From NCBI GenBank assembly GCA_964519385.1, contig CAZFLR010000019.1:1-42603 (forward strand): a stretch of DNA of 42,603 nt, written 5' to 3'. Both the position numbers and the translations under genes were made by a program. The stretch comes from SVFI01 sp964519385. GTDB taxonomy: Bacteria > Bacillota > Clostridia > Lachnospirales > Lachnospiraceae. Positions within the stretch are counted from its first letter, which is position 1; each line of letters opens with the position of its first letter. Below the pieces are notes generated by a model. That model saw only the letters and a list, made by a program, of their open reading frames with translations. It did no database searches and was not told where the DNA came from. Of this stretch, positions 7,956 through 16,142 are shown in pieces.

Positions 7956-8941
7956 GAAAGGACTCGTAAACTATGACTCGTAACATAATTTGTTAATCCT
8001 AAACCTTTTGTAACACTTAATACACTTGCTACCGTACCCAAAATTGTAGGTATTCCACCTGCGACATCTACGATTTTATTGATTGTATCTAACAATGTAG
8101 TAAGTGTGTCTATAATACCCTTGGCTAAATCAGAACTTATAAGATTAAACCAGAATTCCTGGGCTTCATTCTTCAGTTGTTGCAGTTTCCCCTCGATTGA
8201 GTCTAAATATTTAGAATTTTCCTCAAGGGCTGAACCCTCAGAATTTTGTGATGATTCGTAAGCCGAAGCTAATATATCTGGAGACTGTAATATGGAAGCT
8301 GCGATATTTGCTCTATTTTTACCTGCTAGAGTTTCCAAAAGTCCGTTTTTCATATTGCTTCCATATTTTTTATCTGTTTCTACGATTTCTTGGTAAATTT
8401 GGGAGATACCTAACAATATCTCATAGGTACTCTTAAAATTCCCATTACTATCTAAAATATCAAAACCTTGAAAATTATTAGATGCAACTTTAGTAAATTC
8501 TTTAATCGCTGCCTGACTTTTTGCCGATGTTTGTACTACGAAATCAGAAGTATCTTCGCCAAGTTCTTCTAATTCTTCTTTGGCAGATTCCGTTCCCGTG
8601 ATGCGAAGAGCTATCGTCCTCAACCCTGCGCCTACACTCTCTGGATCTTGTACTACTTGATTTCCCGCAGTTACGAGAGCAATTGCTTCATCCATGTCAT
8701 TACCCGCAGTTTTTAAAGCACTCGCAGAACGTTGCAATGCTTCAGCAAGTCCGTCTGTAGAAATTGAATAATTGTTACCCACATTATTCAATTTGTCTAC
8801 AATTTCCATTTTATCTAACTCATCATATGCAGCAGACATCGCAATTAAAGATTCTGTGGCAGAATCAATACTGTCGAACTCAGATACGTTCAAAAGGATG
8901 TTTGCAGTCTTGGCGGATTCAGCAGCTTCATTTATGCTTTC
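7943..8941 (-). CDS. Tail tape measure protein, second (middle) segment
   Basis: This segment carries the conserved core of Gram-positive tape measure proteins: ESINEAAESAKTANILLNVSE, then SEALQRSASALKTAGNDMDEA-like text, VGAGLRTIALRITG, and NGLLETLAGKNRANIAASIL. The first codon of the segment is GAA at 8941, directly after the predicted terminal G of the group I intron at 8942. The seven-residue MKRVTIK lead of the open frame is intron sequence. The frame closes at 7940 after about 333 codons, but the last 10-15 codons are probably already part of intervening sequence 2, so the true end lies near 7960-7990. It is an internal exon, not a separate protein. Confidence 0.9.
7964..7977 (+). repeat. 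14 bp motif, copy 3
   Basis: TCGTAAACTATGAC on the plus strand, 13 of 14 identical to the reverse complement of 4780-4793. It is embedded in a short direct duplication, GACTCGTAA twice with a five-base spacer (7961-7983), at the end of the second tape measure segment. Confidence 0.6.
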
Positions 8942-9110
8942 CTTTATTGTTACTCTCTTCAAAAATAGAAGAGGGGTAGGTCATTTCTGCCTACCTCTGC
9001 AATTTCATTTTAAGATTATATTTGCAGAACAGAGTATATCATCGCCCTCATCATTATATGTTAGGGTGGACAACGTGCAAACATATATTACTATATGTAA
9101 AACTTACTCG

Positions 9111-9404
9111 TTACGGATTTAAAATATTTTGAATTTTTTCTATTATTTCGTTTTCATTTAATGTATATGCTGACACTCCAACGGCTAAAGGAGTGGGCTT
9201 TTCGCACGTACCTTGTAATCTTGAAGTATTTTCTTTAGCATAGAATCCACAAGATAATGAAGAACCGCGCAATAATGTCTGTCTTAATACATCTTTTGCA
9301 TTGCCACAATCACAAATACATTTGTAATAAAGTTTATTATTCTTTTTAAATTCTTCACCAATTGTCCATCTGCCTATTTTTTGTCCCGTTAAAATATCAT
9401 GCAT
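9111..9404 (-). pseudogene. N-terminal remnant of an HNH-type homing endonuclease
   Basis: The 97-codon frame starts with a typical phage HNH/AP2 endonuclease N-terminus: GQKIGRWTIGEE, YYKCICDCGN and LSCGF, a zinc-binding strand. After about residue 62 the family similarity ends; no HNH catalytic motif follows and the frame stops inside the intron R element (9114). It was presumably the original endonuclease of this group I intron, inserted in the P6 loop, which lost its catalytic part. The IS607 element ends only about 8 bases upstream of its ATG, separating it from a Shine-Dalgarno-like AAAGGAGG at 11485-11478. Confidence 0.65.
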
Positions 9405-9439
9405 ATATTTCCGTTACTGAAAACTTATAAAAAGTTATA

Positions 9440-9580
9440 AACTTTTATGTTTCATTCCTACTTCAACGTGTATGTTTTCGCACTGAATAAATTCAGATAC
9501 TAATAACAAGTTCTTGTACACTCCATAGGCGTAAATTCCTGACTAACGTATCAGTACATATCTGTATTAACTTGAAAGTG
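9440..9580 (-). ncRNA. Probable TnpB guide RNA (omegaRNA) region and right end
   Basis: The segment between the tnpB stop and the right inverted repeat has no gene of its own, but read in frame it resembles the tail of longer TnpB genes (IYAYG..., VEVGMKH). This is the stretch that encodes the guide RNA scaffold in IS605/IS607 elements. The guide would be the flanking bases beyond the end at about 9412, that is the group I intron itself. The scaffold fold was not verified. Confidence 0.5.
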
Positions 9581-10759
9581 TTATGCTACAGATTTTTCTA
9601 AAGCCAATTCTCCGTATCTTTTCAGATTTAAAGCAGCTTGATAATCTCTATCAATTACATTACCACATTCGCATTTGTAAATACGGTCTGATAACTTTAA
9701 ATCCTTTTTGATATTTCCACAACAACAGCATAATTTAGAACTTGGATAAAATCTATCTGCAATAATTGCAGGAATATTATTCCACATTGCTTTGTATTCG
9801 ATCTGTCTTCTAAATTCTCCAAAACATTGTTGTTGAATTGCTTTAGATAAATGTTTATTCTTCATCATTCCTTTTACATTCAAATCTTCCATACATATAA
9901 AACTTGGTTCTCGTTTTATGACTTCTGATGTTATTTGATGTAAATGATTCTGACGAATATTTGTTAGTCTGTGATTTAATTTTAAAAGTTCTTTTTCTCT
10001 TTTTATAATGTTGCTTGTTTTACAGTAACTCGTTCCTTTCTTATTTTTCTCATATCTTCTTGATATTGAACGCTGTAACCTGCGTTTTCTTTTTTCTAAT
10101 TTTTTAATTCTTTGTGTCTTGTTGATATTCTGGTATTTTATTTCATCTGAACAAACTGCCAAATCTTTAATTCCTAAGTCTATTCCAATACCTTCAACTT
10201 GCGACTGTTTTTCAACATCTTCATACTCAATTCCAATTGTAATATACCAGTTAATCCCATCATACTTGATGCGAGGATTAGTATATTTACAATCAGTAGG
10301 TATTCGCCCTTTTTCTGCAAGCCTAATCCAATTCAATTTCTGTTTGTTCTTTTTCTTGGATGCAGCAAATCCTTCTACTTTTACATGAGTATCTGTAAAT
10401 TGGATTTTTACATTATCCTGATAAAACTTTGGTACTGAATGCTTTCTGCTTTTAAATCGTGGAAACTTTGTATATCCTTTAAAGAAATCTCTGTATGCTT
10501 CACAAGCATCTTTGATTGCTTGCTTTGTTACATTGTTAGATATTTCATTTAACCAAGCATATTCAGAAGTCTTCTTCAATTGAGTAAATTCTTTTCGTAA
10601 ATCGCTATCAGATATAAATTTACCACCATTTTTATAATTTTCTTGCTCTCTACCTAAAGCCCAGTTATAAGCAAATCGAGCAGTATTGGCATATTGAAAT
10701 AGTTTAGTTTTTTGTTTGTTGTTTGGGAGCAACATTACTCGGATTGTCTTTATCATCAT
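9581..10759 (-). CDS. tnpB: TnpB RNA-guided DNA endonuclease
   Basis: A 392-residue protein of full family length. TnpB is an RNA-guided RuvC-like nuclease that cuts at the element's empty target and so favours its retention. The RuvC triad is visible: D in GIDLGIKDLAV (about 200), E in CMEDLNVKGM (about 295) and D in DRDYQAALN (about 375). The zinc finger is intact (LCCCCG ... YKCECG), as is the N-terminal helical domain with FAYNWAL. The start at 10759 (ATG ATG ATA) follows AAGGTGG; the frame extends to 10777. It overlaps tnpA by about 56 bases, the usual tnpA-tnpB arrangement. It appears active by sequence. Confidence 0.93.
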   Translation of the reverse strand: MMIKTIRVMLLPNNKQKTKLFQYANTARFAYNWALGREQENYKNGGKFISDSDLRKEFTQLKKTSEYAWLNEISNNVTKQAIKDACEAYRDFFKGYTKFPRFKSRKHSVPKFYQDNVKIQFTDTHVKVEGFAASKKKNKQKLNWIRLAEKGRIPTDCKYTNPRIKYDGINWYITIGIEYEDVEKQSQVEGIGIDLGIKDLAVCSDEIKYQNINKTQRIKKLEKRKRRLQRSISRRYEKNKKGTSYCKTSNIIKREKELLKLNHRLTNIRQNHLHQITSEVIKREPSFICMEDLNVKGMMKNKHLSKAIQQQCFGEFRRQIEYKAMWNNIPAIIADRFYPSSKLCCCCGNIKKDLKLSDRIYKCECGNVIDRDYQAALNLKRYGELALEKSVA

Positions 10760-11372
10760 CTTCACCACCTTCATCAATTAATTCTTTTACAAGTTTTCTT
10801 GCTTTATTTGCACGTTTGCCTTGTAATTTACAACTGAATACAGTTATTATTTGTACTAAATCTTCAACAAGTTCTTGTTGCTCTGATTTTTCAGTGTTAT
10901 CAATTATTTCAATATCACAATTGTATAAACTTGCAATATATTCAATTAATTCAAAACCAAATCTTAATAGTCTGTCTTTGTATAAAACTACAACTTTTTC
11001 AACTTTGTTTTGAGATATTCGTTTGATAAGTTCTTTTAATCCTTTTTTCTTATAATTGATTCCAGAACCTATATCACTTATAATTTCAAAAGGTTTTCCT
11101 TGTGCAGTTAAATATAATTTCATATTCTCTATTTGTCGTTCCAAATCATCTTTTTGTTTATTACTTGAAACTCTACAATATCCAATAACAATTCTGTCAA
11201 GATTTGGTTTTATATTCATAACTTGATTTAGTTGTTCATGCGAATAATATCTATACCCATTACTGGATGTGTGATGAGGATGAAGTTTTCCATTATTATC
11301 CCAATTCCTTAATGTTTGTGCAGACACACCTAAAATTTTTGAAAATTCATTGATAGAATAGTATTTACTCAT
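10704..11372 (-). CDS. tnpA: IS607-type TnpA serine recombinase
   Basis: A 222-residue transposase with an N-terminal MerR-like HTH (YSINEFSKILGVSAQTLRNW, residues 5-25, then SNGYRYY) and a serine recombinase domain with the catalytic serine in IGYCRVSS (about residue 69). The helix region VVVLYKDRLLRFGFELIEYI is characteristic. This is the layout of IS607-family transposases, not the HUH type of IS200/IS605. Shine-Dalgarno AGGAG lies seven to eight bases before the ATG at 11372. It would insert at GG dinucleotides. The C-terminal GGEDDDKDNP tail overlaps the beginning of tnpB. Confidence 0.95.
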   Translation of the reverse strand: MSKYYSINEFSKILGVSAQTLRNWDNNGKLHPHHTSSNGYRYYSHEQLNQVMNIKPNLDRIVIGYCRVSSNKQKDDLERQIENMKLYLTAQGKPFEIISDIGSGINYKKKGLKELIKRISQNKVEKVVVLYKDRLLRFGFELIEYIASLYNCDIEIIDNTEKSEQQELVEDLVQIITVFSCKLQGKRANKARKLVKELIDEGGEDDDKDNPSNVAPKQQTKN

Positions 11373-11656
11373 AATTAAAATCTCCTTATATGTTTATACT
11401 TTATTCTACCAACAAAAGTTATAAATATCAACAATGCTTTATAACTTTTTATAAGATTTATCCGACTGTTACATTTCCTCCTTTCTTTTTATTTCTCCAT
11501 AACATTAAAAAAGACATGCAAAATGCATGTCACAAAAATTCAAATATTTTATCTTGTCCTCGGAATTGCCTATCTCTAGGGTTTTCCCGATAAAAGTTGT
11601 CTTTACTTCTATATGTTTCCATATAGAGGGGCTGTTCACAGTTTTTGCTGTGATCT

Positions 11657-14413
11657 ACCCAAACGCATAAAATCAGCCGTACTGTTCTGGATTTGAACAG
11701 CAGTAGTACCAACTTCGTTCGCTATGTCAAACGTTGAAGCTTGATAATTTTTTAAAGTCGATTTAGATTCATCAGATACTTTTCGCATTTCCGTGTACGC
11801 AGTATCTAATTCCTTTACATAATTGAATCCAGTTTTTACGTAATTGTAAATATCGTATAAGCTGAAGTACATCGCAATAAATTGCTCGGACATACTTCGT
11901 GCTTTTTTTGCAACTCCATCGAAAAATGATAAACCTGTTTCGCCAGAAGCTTCCATTTTTGTTTTTAATGCTTCAAGTCTAGTACCAAATTCTACAAGTT
12001 TATCAGCCGAAGGTACAGAATCATCAAAAGACCGCATTTCAGCTTTTAATGCTTCGAATTCCGCACGTAATTCTTTCGACATTCTTGTATTTCCTAATGC
12101 TTTTTCAATCTCACCTAACATATTTTGATAGCGTGCTGCATTAGCTTCTTTACCTTCTTTGCTTGTGCCTAATCTATGAAGTTCTTTGATTTTATTTATA
12201 AATTTATCTATTTTTGCTAGTTCGTCTTCATTAAACGCACCTTCAAAGTTACCGTTTCCAATGATAGTTTTTAATTCGTTTAATAAAGTCTTTGCTTCTT
12301 CAAGCTCGTTCAGATATTTTTCACTTTTTCCACTTAGATTTAATTTTTCTGTGGAATATTGACCTATCGAATCTTGAAAACTTTTAAAATATCTTTGTAA
12401 TTTATTCCAATTCGAAACGTCAATTTCTCCGCTTTCAAAAAGATCCTTGAATTTTCGATACCTAGACATGATATCTTCAAGAGAATTTATAAACTTTTGT
12501 TTATCTAAGTCGCTTCCAGAAAAACTCTTTTTTAATTTTGACTGCAAAGAAGTGACATCAGATTCAAAACTTTTTAGATCACTTTCGTCAAATACTTTCT
12601 TTGTTTCAGTCTGAACAACGTCTTTTCCGAAGTTTTCTAATTTAGAATTTAACTTATTGATACCTTCTGTAATTGGATTAAATCTCGCATTGAAAACTTT
12701 TGAATCTGCATCAACGCTTGCCGAGAAACGTTTCCAGTTTCCTTCAGCATCCTTAATCTCGGCACTCACCCTTGCAAACCCATTAGAGAATTTTACGCCA
12801 ACGCTACCACCTAAAATATCATAACCTCTGTCTGACAAGAATTTATTCGCAGCAGAAGAGAGTTTGCTATATTTAGACATATAATCGTCTTCCGACATTT
12901 CAGTATAGTTTTTATACTTGTTTTTCTTTGTAGAGTTATTACTATTGTTTGCACTTTGCTGTACTTGTTTATTAGCTTCTACAAATGCTTGTTTTGCGTC
13001 AGCCGCTTCACGTGCGTCTTTTGCAAGTTGTGACATCAATTCTGCCTCAAGTTGGAGTGCGGATTTAGATTCTGCTACAGAATTTTGCACACCTTCATTA
13101 GCAGCAGCGAATTCTCTTTTTGATTGAATGGCTTGCTCGGTAGCCGATTCGTTTTGCTTTATCAACGAAGAATCTTCTTTAGTAGAATCAGAAGTAATTA
13201 TATTTTCAGCAATCGTTCCATCTTTGTTAATAGTTTTTCCATTTACTTTATACAAACCTTCAGCAAGATCATTCAATCTACCAATAAGCATAGTTATTTC
13301 TTCCGACATAGAAGAAAAGGAAAGGTTATTCTTTAAAGAATCACCAACTGTACTTGCTATGTCTGCAATGCTTTTCAATTGAGTGGAAATTTCTTTAAGC
13401 TGATCAAGAACTCCTGTTAAATTAGTAGGACCAAACAAACTTTCCAGTCCTTCGCCAGAATTCATTCCAAGTTTGTTTTTAGACCTAGTGATCATTCCTT
13501 TTGCGGAACTTATCTTACTTTTAAATTCATCTTCTATATTTGAATAAATATCTCTACCATATGTCAAATTTGACACAGCTTTCATTTTTTCAAATATTTT
13601 AATATAAGCGTTAAGCTTTTGATCGATATTATCATAATCTAATTCGGAGAATGAATTTATATCTTTGTTTAATAATGATATTTCGTTCGATTTCCCACGG
13701 CTTGCATTCATGGAACGAATAACATCTGTTCCAGAAGCACCCCTTTTTCTCATTGCATCATATTGAGTTCTGTAAACATCTAACAAAGATTGTTTTCTTG
13801 CTTCAATTTCGCTAAGAACTTCTTCGTCTGCACCAGAAGATTCAAAGTTAATATTTAATTTAATCTTTCCTATTGCGCTCGACAACGAAGAAACAGCACT
13901 CTGAACATCGTTTATTGTTTTTAAAAGCGGAGAAAACTCCTGTCCATCACCTACGTCTACTATGACACCTCTTAAGGAAGATAGATGGCTTTCAATTTTC
14001 ACGAAAGCATCCGCTAAACCACTAACTAAGCTTTCTTGACTAAAAGTTTTCAAATTTACACTAATGGAAGAAAGTAAACTATCAATGCTTTGAATAGAAG
14101 AGAGCAGTGTCTTTGTTCCAGAATCATCTATATTACCAAATGCTTTTCCTATGCTTTGAATTTCTTTCGAAACACCAGAAAGTTCTTGCGACAAAGTTTC
14201 GAACTGTTTAAAATCTCCAGTTCCTTTGCCGAGAGATTTAAGCATTTTTTCAAGGTTGTTAATGACACTTTCAAGTTTTTTCGAATCTACACCAATGCCA
14301 ACCTTATGTTCTTTCCCTTCAAGTTTATCAATCCTACCCTGAATCTCTACAATATCTTTTAAGGCTTTTTCGACATTAGTTTGTATCTCGATTATGCTAG
14401 TATATTGTCCCAT
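11657..14413 (-). CDS. Tail tape measure protein, first (N-terminal) segment
   Basis: A segment of 919 codons from the ATG at 14413 (GAGGCG eight bases upstream) to GGT at 11657. It is coiled-coil throughout, with repeated INNLEKMLKSL-like heptads. At its end comes the conserved tape measure passage: ARSMSEQFIAMYFSLYDIYNYV, then ELDTAYTEMRKVSDES, then DIANEVGTTAVQIQNSTADFMRLG. The frame reads six codons into the group I intron (RSQQKL) and stops at 11636. Spliced to 8941 it continues ESINEAAES. With the three segments the protein exceeds 2,800 residues, implying a very long tail. It is the last gene of the tail assembly block seen here. Confidence 0.93.
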
Positions 14414-14425
14414 TATTTAATCGCC

Positions 14426-14911
14426 TCACTGTTTTAAAATCTGTTCAATTTTATTGTTTACAATTTTACCTAACCGACCGTCCCAGCCAGTAGAAACATC
14501 TCTATCTACATACATATAAGGCGGCAAAGAACGGTGCATCATCCATCGTCCATGACCATGTTCACCATTCATAAACATGAAATCAAAAGCCGCATCTGCT
14601 GATAGCGGTTCTCTTTTATAACCTTTATATGGTGGTATATCGAAACCACTATAAGAACTCATACTATCTGAGTCTACAGTCATAGTAAGGATATTTCCTT
14701 TTCCTGACGTTCTCGCACTGCTGATTACGTTCATGAAATTATTTGTTCGCTGATACATCCTAGGATCATAATCGTTATACCAATCTACTAAAGACCAACT
14801 GACAGATTCTTTAAAAAGTTTGTTTACTTCAGGAGCAACTTCTTCGGCGATGTGGTTTTTAATTCTATCTAATTTTTTCTCAATATCACCTAAAATACTA
14901 TTTTTTGCCAT
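14426..14911 (-). CDS. Tail-associated protein between chaperone and tape measure
   Basis: A 161-residue protein starting MAKNSILGDIEKK; the ATG at 14911 has GGAGGG seven bases upstream, so the ten-codon upstream extension is rejected. Its features are an amphipathic N-terminal helix, SWSLVDWYNDYDPRMYQRT in the first half and an aromatic and glycine rich C-terminal half (FMFMNGEHGHGRWMMHRSLPPYMYVD). The WYNDYDP..YxRT phrase is common in small tail-completion or minor tail proteins of Firmicutes phages. It lies just 12 bases upstream of the tape measure gene, where structural or assembly factors are normal. The exact role is not known. Confidence 0.8.
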   Translation of the reverse strand: MAKNSILGDIEKKLDRIKNHIAEEVAPEVNKLFKESVSWSLVDWYNDYDPRMYQRTNNFMNVISSARTSGKGNILTMTVDSDSMSSYSGFDIPPYKGYKREPLSADAAFDFMFMNGEHGHGRWMMHRSLPPYMYVDRDVSTGWDGRLGKIVNNKIEQILKQ

Positions 14912-14945
14912 ATTCCCTCCGTTCTTACATGCTTTACACAAAATA

Positions 14946-15005
14946 GAAGAGTATTGACACTCTTCATAGAAAAAGGTCGCACAACCTGTGATAGTTATAC
15001 GACCT
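14946..15005 (-). terminator. Two successive hairpins between tail genes
   Basis: AGGTCG/CGACCT (15005-14974) is followed on the minus strand by five T; a second stem GAAGAG/CTCTTC (14965-14946) is followed by TATTTTG. This is probably a partial terminator that adjusts expression before the last tail genes. Confidence 0.6.
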
Positions 15006-15013
15006 GAAATGTC

Positions 15014-15637
15014 TTATTTAAGTTTTTTTATGAGCTTGTCAATTTTATTTCCAAGTTTTTTAACTTCATTTTCATCCATTTCATCAAGAGATTTTGCGAT
15101 TTTGTCCATTACTGGCTTTAATGTAATTCCTGTCAATGTACCAAAACGTTCCACTTCTCTCTGAATGAATGTATATGGATCAGAGAAGTTTGTTAAAAGG
15201 TCTGATTGTTTCCAAGAAAGAAGCTGTCTCATTTCAGCAATTTCATTTGCAGGAATAAGCGGAGCAACGTGTTCGTTCCCCACCATGAGCTTGTCCAATA
15301 ATCCGCTCTGTTTCAATAAATCATACTCTGTGTAGAATTCAGATGTTTCAACTTCGAGGTTAGTATAATTTTCAATAATTACTCGGCAGAAAAGGAGATA
15401 CTGTGTAGTTGAATTTACTTTAAAAATATCTGTTTTTCTCACACCTGTAGTGCCGTTTTCTTTTTTATACAATTCGTGCTTAAAAGTACTTCTTTCTGCA
15501 ACAACAGTTACAATTGCATCTTTCTGTAAAAATGGCAAATATGATTTGATTTCAAGGTTGTTTCTTAAATAATCATCTTTTAAGCTTTCTGTTGCGATAT
15601 TGTTATATGCTTCCACAAATTCTTTAATTGTTGACAT
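15014..15637 (-). CDS. Probable tail assembly chaperone
   Basis: A 207-residue, mostly helical protein beginning MSTIKEFVEAYNNIATESLKDDY. It has a middle with YLLFCRVIIENYTNLEVE and a C-terminal helix region with MDKIAKSLDEMDENEVKKLGNKIDKLIKKLK. Position, size and acidic-helical composition between the tail tube and tape measure fit a tail assembly chaperone, which coats the tape measure during tail growth. I see no obvious slippery heptamer producing a longer G-T type product at its end, so a frameshifted form is not supported. The ATG follows GGAGAATGAAGT. Its four-base spacing from the RusA gene shows co-transcription. Confidence 0.7.
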   Translation of the reverse strand: MSTIKEFVEAYNNIATESLKDDYLRNNLEIKSYLPFLQKDAIVTVVAERSTFKHELYKKENGTTGVRKTDIFKVNSTTQYLLFCRVIIENYTNLEVETSEFYTEYDLLKQSGLLDKLMVGNEHVAPLIPANEIAEMRQLLSWKQSDLLTNFSDPYTFIQREVERFGTLTGITLKPVMDKIAKSLDEMDENEVKKLGNKIDKLIKKLK

Positions 15638-15640
15638 ACT

Positions 15641-16090
15641 TCATTCTCCTTTATTTTCCAATATATTCACTTCTATTTCTGTTCTCGGATTTTCCTTATC
15701 TACAAAACATTTCAATAACAATGATTGAACATGTTTTGAGTCGTCATCTACGATAAATCCACTTTCTGACAATCCATCTAAAATAAACTTAGGACAGCTA
15801 TTATCTATGTCGTGTCTACGATTTGTTTTATAATATGTAGTAAATTTCATTTCACATTTTTCGATGTGTAGGTTAGAATAACCTTGGTCTTCAATAAACC
15901 AGCATATGAAATTTTTCCATCGCTGTTTAATAGCATTCATCATTGGTCGTTTCATTATCATCCATTGATTGATAGTTGGATGCCAAGGATTCTCTATTGG
16001 CTTTTTACTTGCCTTCGGATGACACTTAAAATAATATTTTTCATACTTGTCTAATACAGAATTATCAATAACTAATTTTATATATTCTAT
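15641..16090 (-). CDS. RusA-like Holliday junction resolvase with an ATA start
   Basis: RusA enzymes resolve Holliday junctions and branched DNA before packaging. The acidic motif block is visible: RRHDIDNSCPKFILDGLSESGFIVDDDSKHV, with the D-DN-K-DGL-G-DD pattern. The first ATG (15961) would delete the conserved N-terminus. In frame upstream, an ATA at 16090 opens xEYIKLVIDNSVLDKYEKYY, then PKASKKP and NPWHPTINQWM, which is family-like. It sits eight bases after AGAGGTGA, a strong Shine-Dalgarno. A stop (TAA) lies two codons upstream and there is no ATG, GTG or TTG in between. The full protein is 149 residues. Its presence inside the tail module is unusual. Confidence 0.85.
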   Translation of the reverse strand: MEYIKLVIDNSVLDKYEKYYFKCHPKASKKPIENPWHPTINQWMIMKRPMMNAIKQRWKNFICWFIEDQGYSNLHIEKCEMKFTTYYKTNRRHDIDNSCPKFILDGLSESGFIVDDDSKHVQSLLLKCFVDKENPRTEIEVNILENKGE

Positions 16091-16114
16091 TTCTTAGTTC
16101 ACCTCTTATAGCGT

Positions 16115-16142
16115 AAAAGAGCGATTCGCTATGATCGCTCTT
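16115..16142 (-). terminator. Terminator-like hairpin after the zinc-binding tail-region protein
   Basis: AAGAGCGAT / ATCGCTCTT with an eight-base loop and then TTAC. It overlaps the stop of the upstream gene and lies just ahead of the RusA Shine-Dalgarno. The T run is short, so it is probably partial. Confidence 0.55.

Larger units (their letters stand above)
4790..7985 (-). other. Intervening sequence 2 in the tape measure gene, cargo-bearing, excision mode unknown
   Basis: About 3.2 kb separates the second and third tape measure segments. From its 5' end (minus strand) it holds roughly 500 nt of structured sequence, then genes on both strands: XRE repressor, small membrane protein, coiled-coil protein, a type III toxin-antitoxin locus and a zinc-ribbon protein. 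I could not find group I P, Q, R and S elements or a group II domain V. Several intrinsic terminators on the minus strand (5480-5507, 5559-5584, 6110-6134) would stop tape measure transcription unless antiterminated, which argues against a plain spliced intron. DNA-level excision, an unknown ribozyme, or a disrupted gene or assembly artefact remain possible. Boundaries are known only to within about 50 bp. Confidence 0.7.
9412..11462 (-). mobile_element. IS607-family element (tnpA serine recombinase + tnpB)
   Basis: Perfect 18 bp inverted repeats lie near both ends: CTTATAAAAAGTTATAAA at 9424-9441 and its reverse complement at 11438-11455. Outside them both ends run into a CC (GG on the minus strand) followed by similar short sequence: CCGTTACTG at 9411 and CCGACTG at 11462. 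This fits the known IS607 habit of inserting at a GG dinucleotide without target duplication. The element is about 2.05 kb, has both genes apparently intact and sits in the P6 loop of the group I intron. It differs from classical IStrons, where intron ends and element ends coincide. Confidence 0.85.
8942..11656 (-). ncRNA. Group I intron in the tape measure gene, core split by an IS607 insertion in P6
   Basis: The intron runs 11656 to 8942 (2,715 nt). The 5' exon ends GGGT; GCCC at 11632-11629 forms P1 with a U.G pair at the splice site, and a TCACAG/CTGTGA hairpin sits in the P1 loop. P2 is CTATATG-GAAA-CATATAG (11626-11609). P4 pairs CGGGAA (11589-11584) with TTCCG (11565-11561). P6 pairs 11553-11541 with 9131-9116. 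R is GTAACGAGTAAG (9114-9103) and S is GATATACTC; P7 is GAGTA/TACTC (9109-9105, 9036-9032). P3 pairs GTAAA with TTTAC (9101-9097). P8 is the ACATAT/ATATGT hairpin. P9-like hairpins and a terminal G at 8942 follow. Joining 11657 to 8941 keeps the frame and restores RLG-ESINEAAES. Confidence 0.85.

Noticed and set aside
7455..7985. Group II intron domain I at the second insertion
   Set aside because: No GTGYG at a sensible 5' end and no domain V near the 3' junction on the minus strand; similarity to known group II text is limited to short GAAA-loop phrases.
4790..7985. Second group I intron
   Set aside because: No convincing P/Q and R/S pairs; a weak P1 (ATTATGT with GTATAAT) alone is not enough.
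10119..10438. Plus-strand frames over tnpB
   Set aside because: Antisense shadows of a complete TnpB gene with intact catalytic residues.
8942..11656. Classical IStron
   Set aside because: The IS607 inverted repeats and GG ends lie well inside the intron, and the intron core lies on both sides of the element, so it is a nested insertion.
12918..13382. Hydrophobic plus-strand frames in the first tape measure segment
   Set aside because: Shadow frames of a coiled-coil coding sequence; no promoter or ribosome site.
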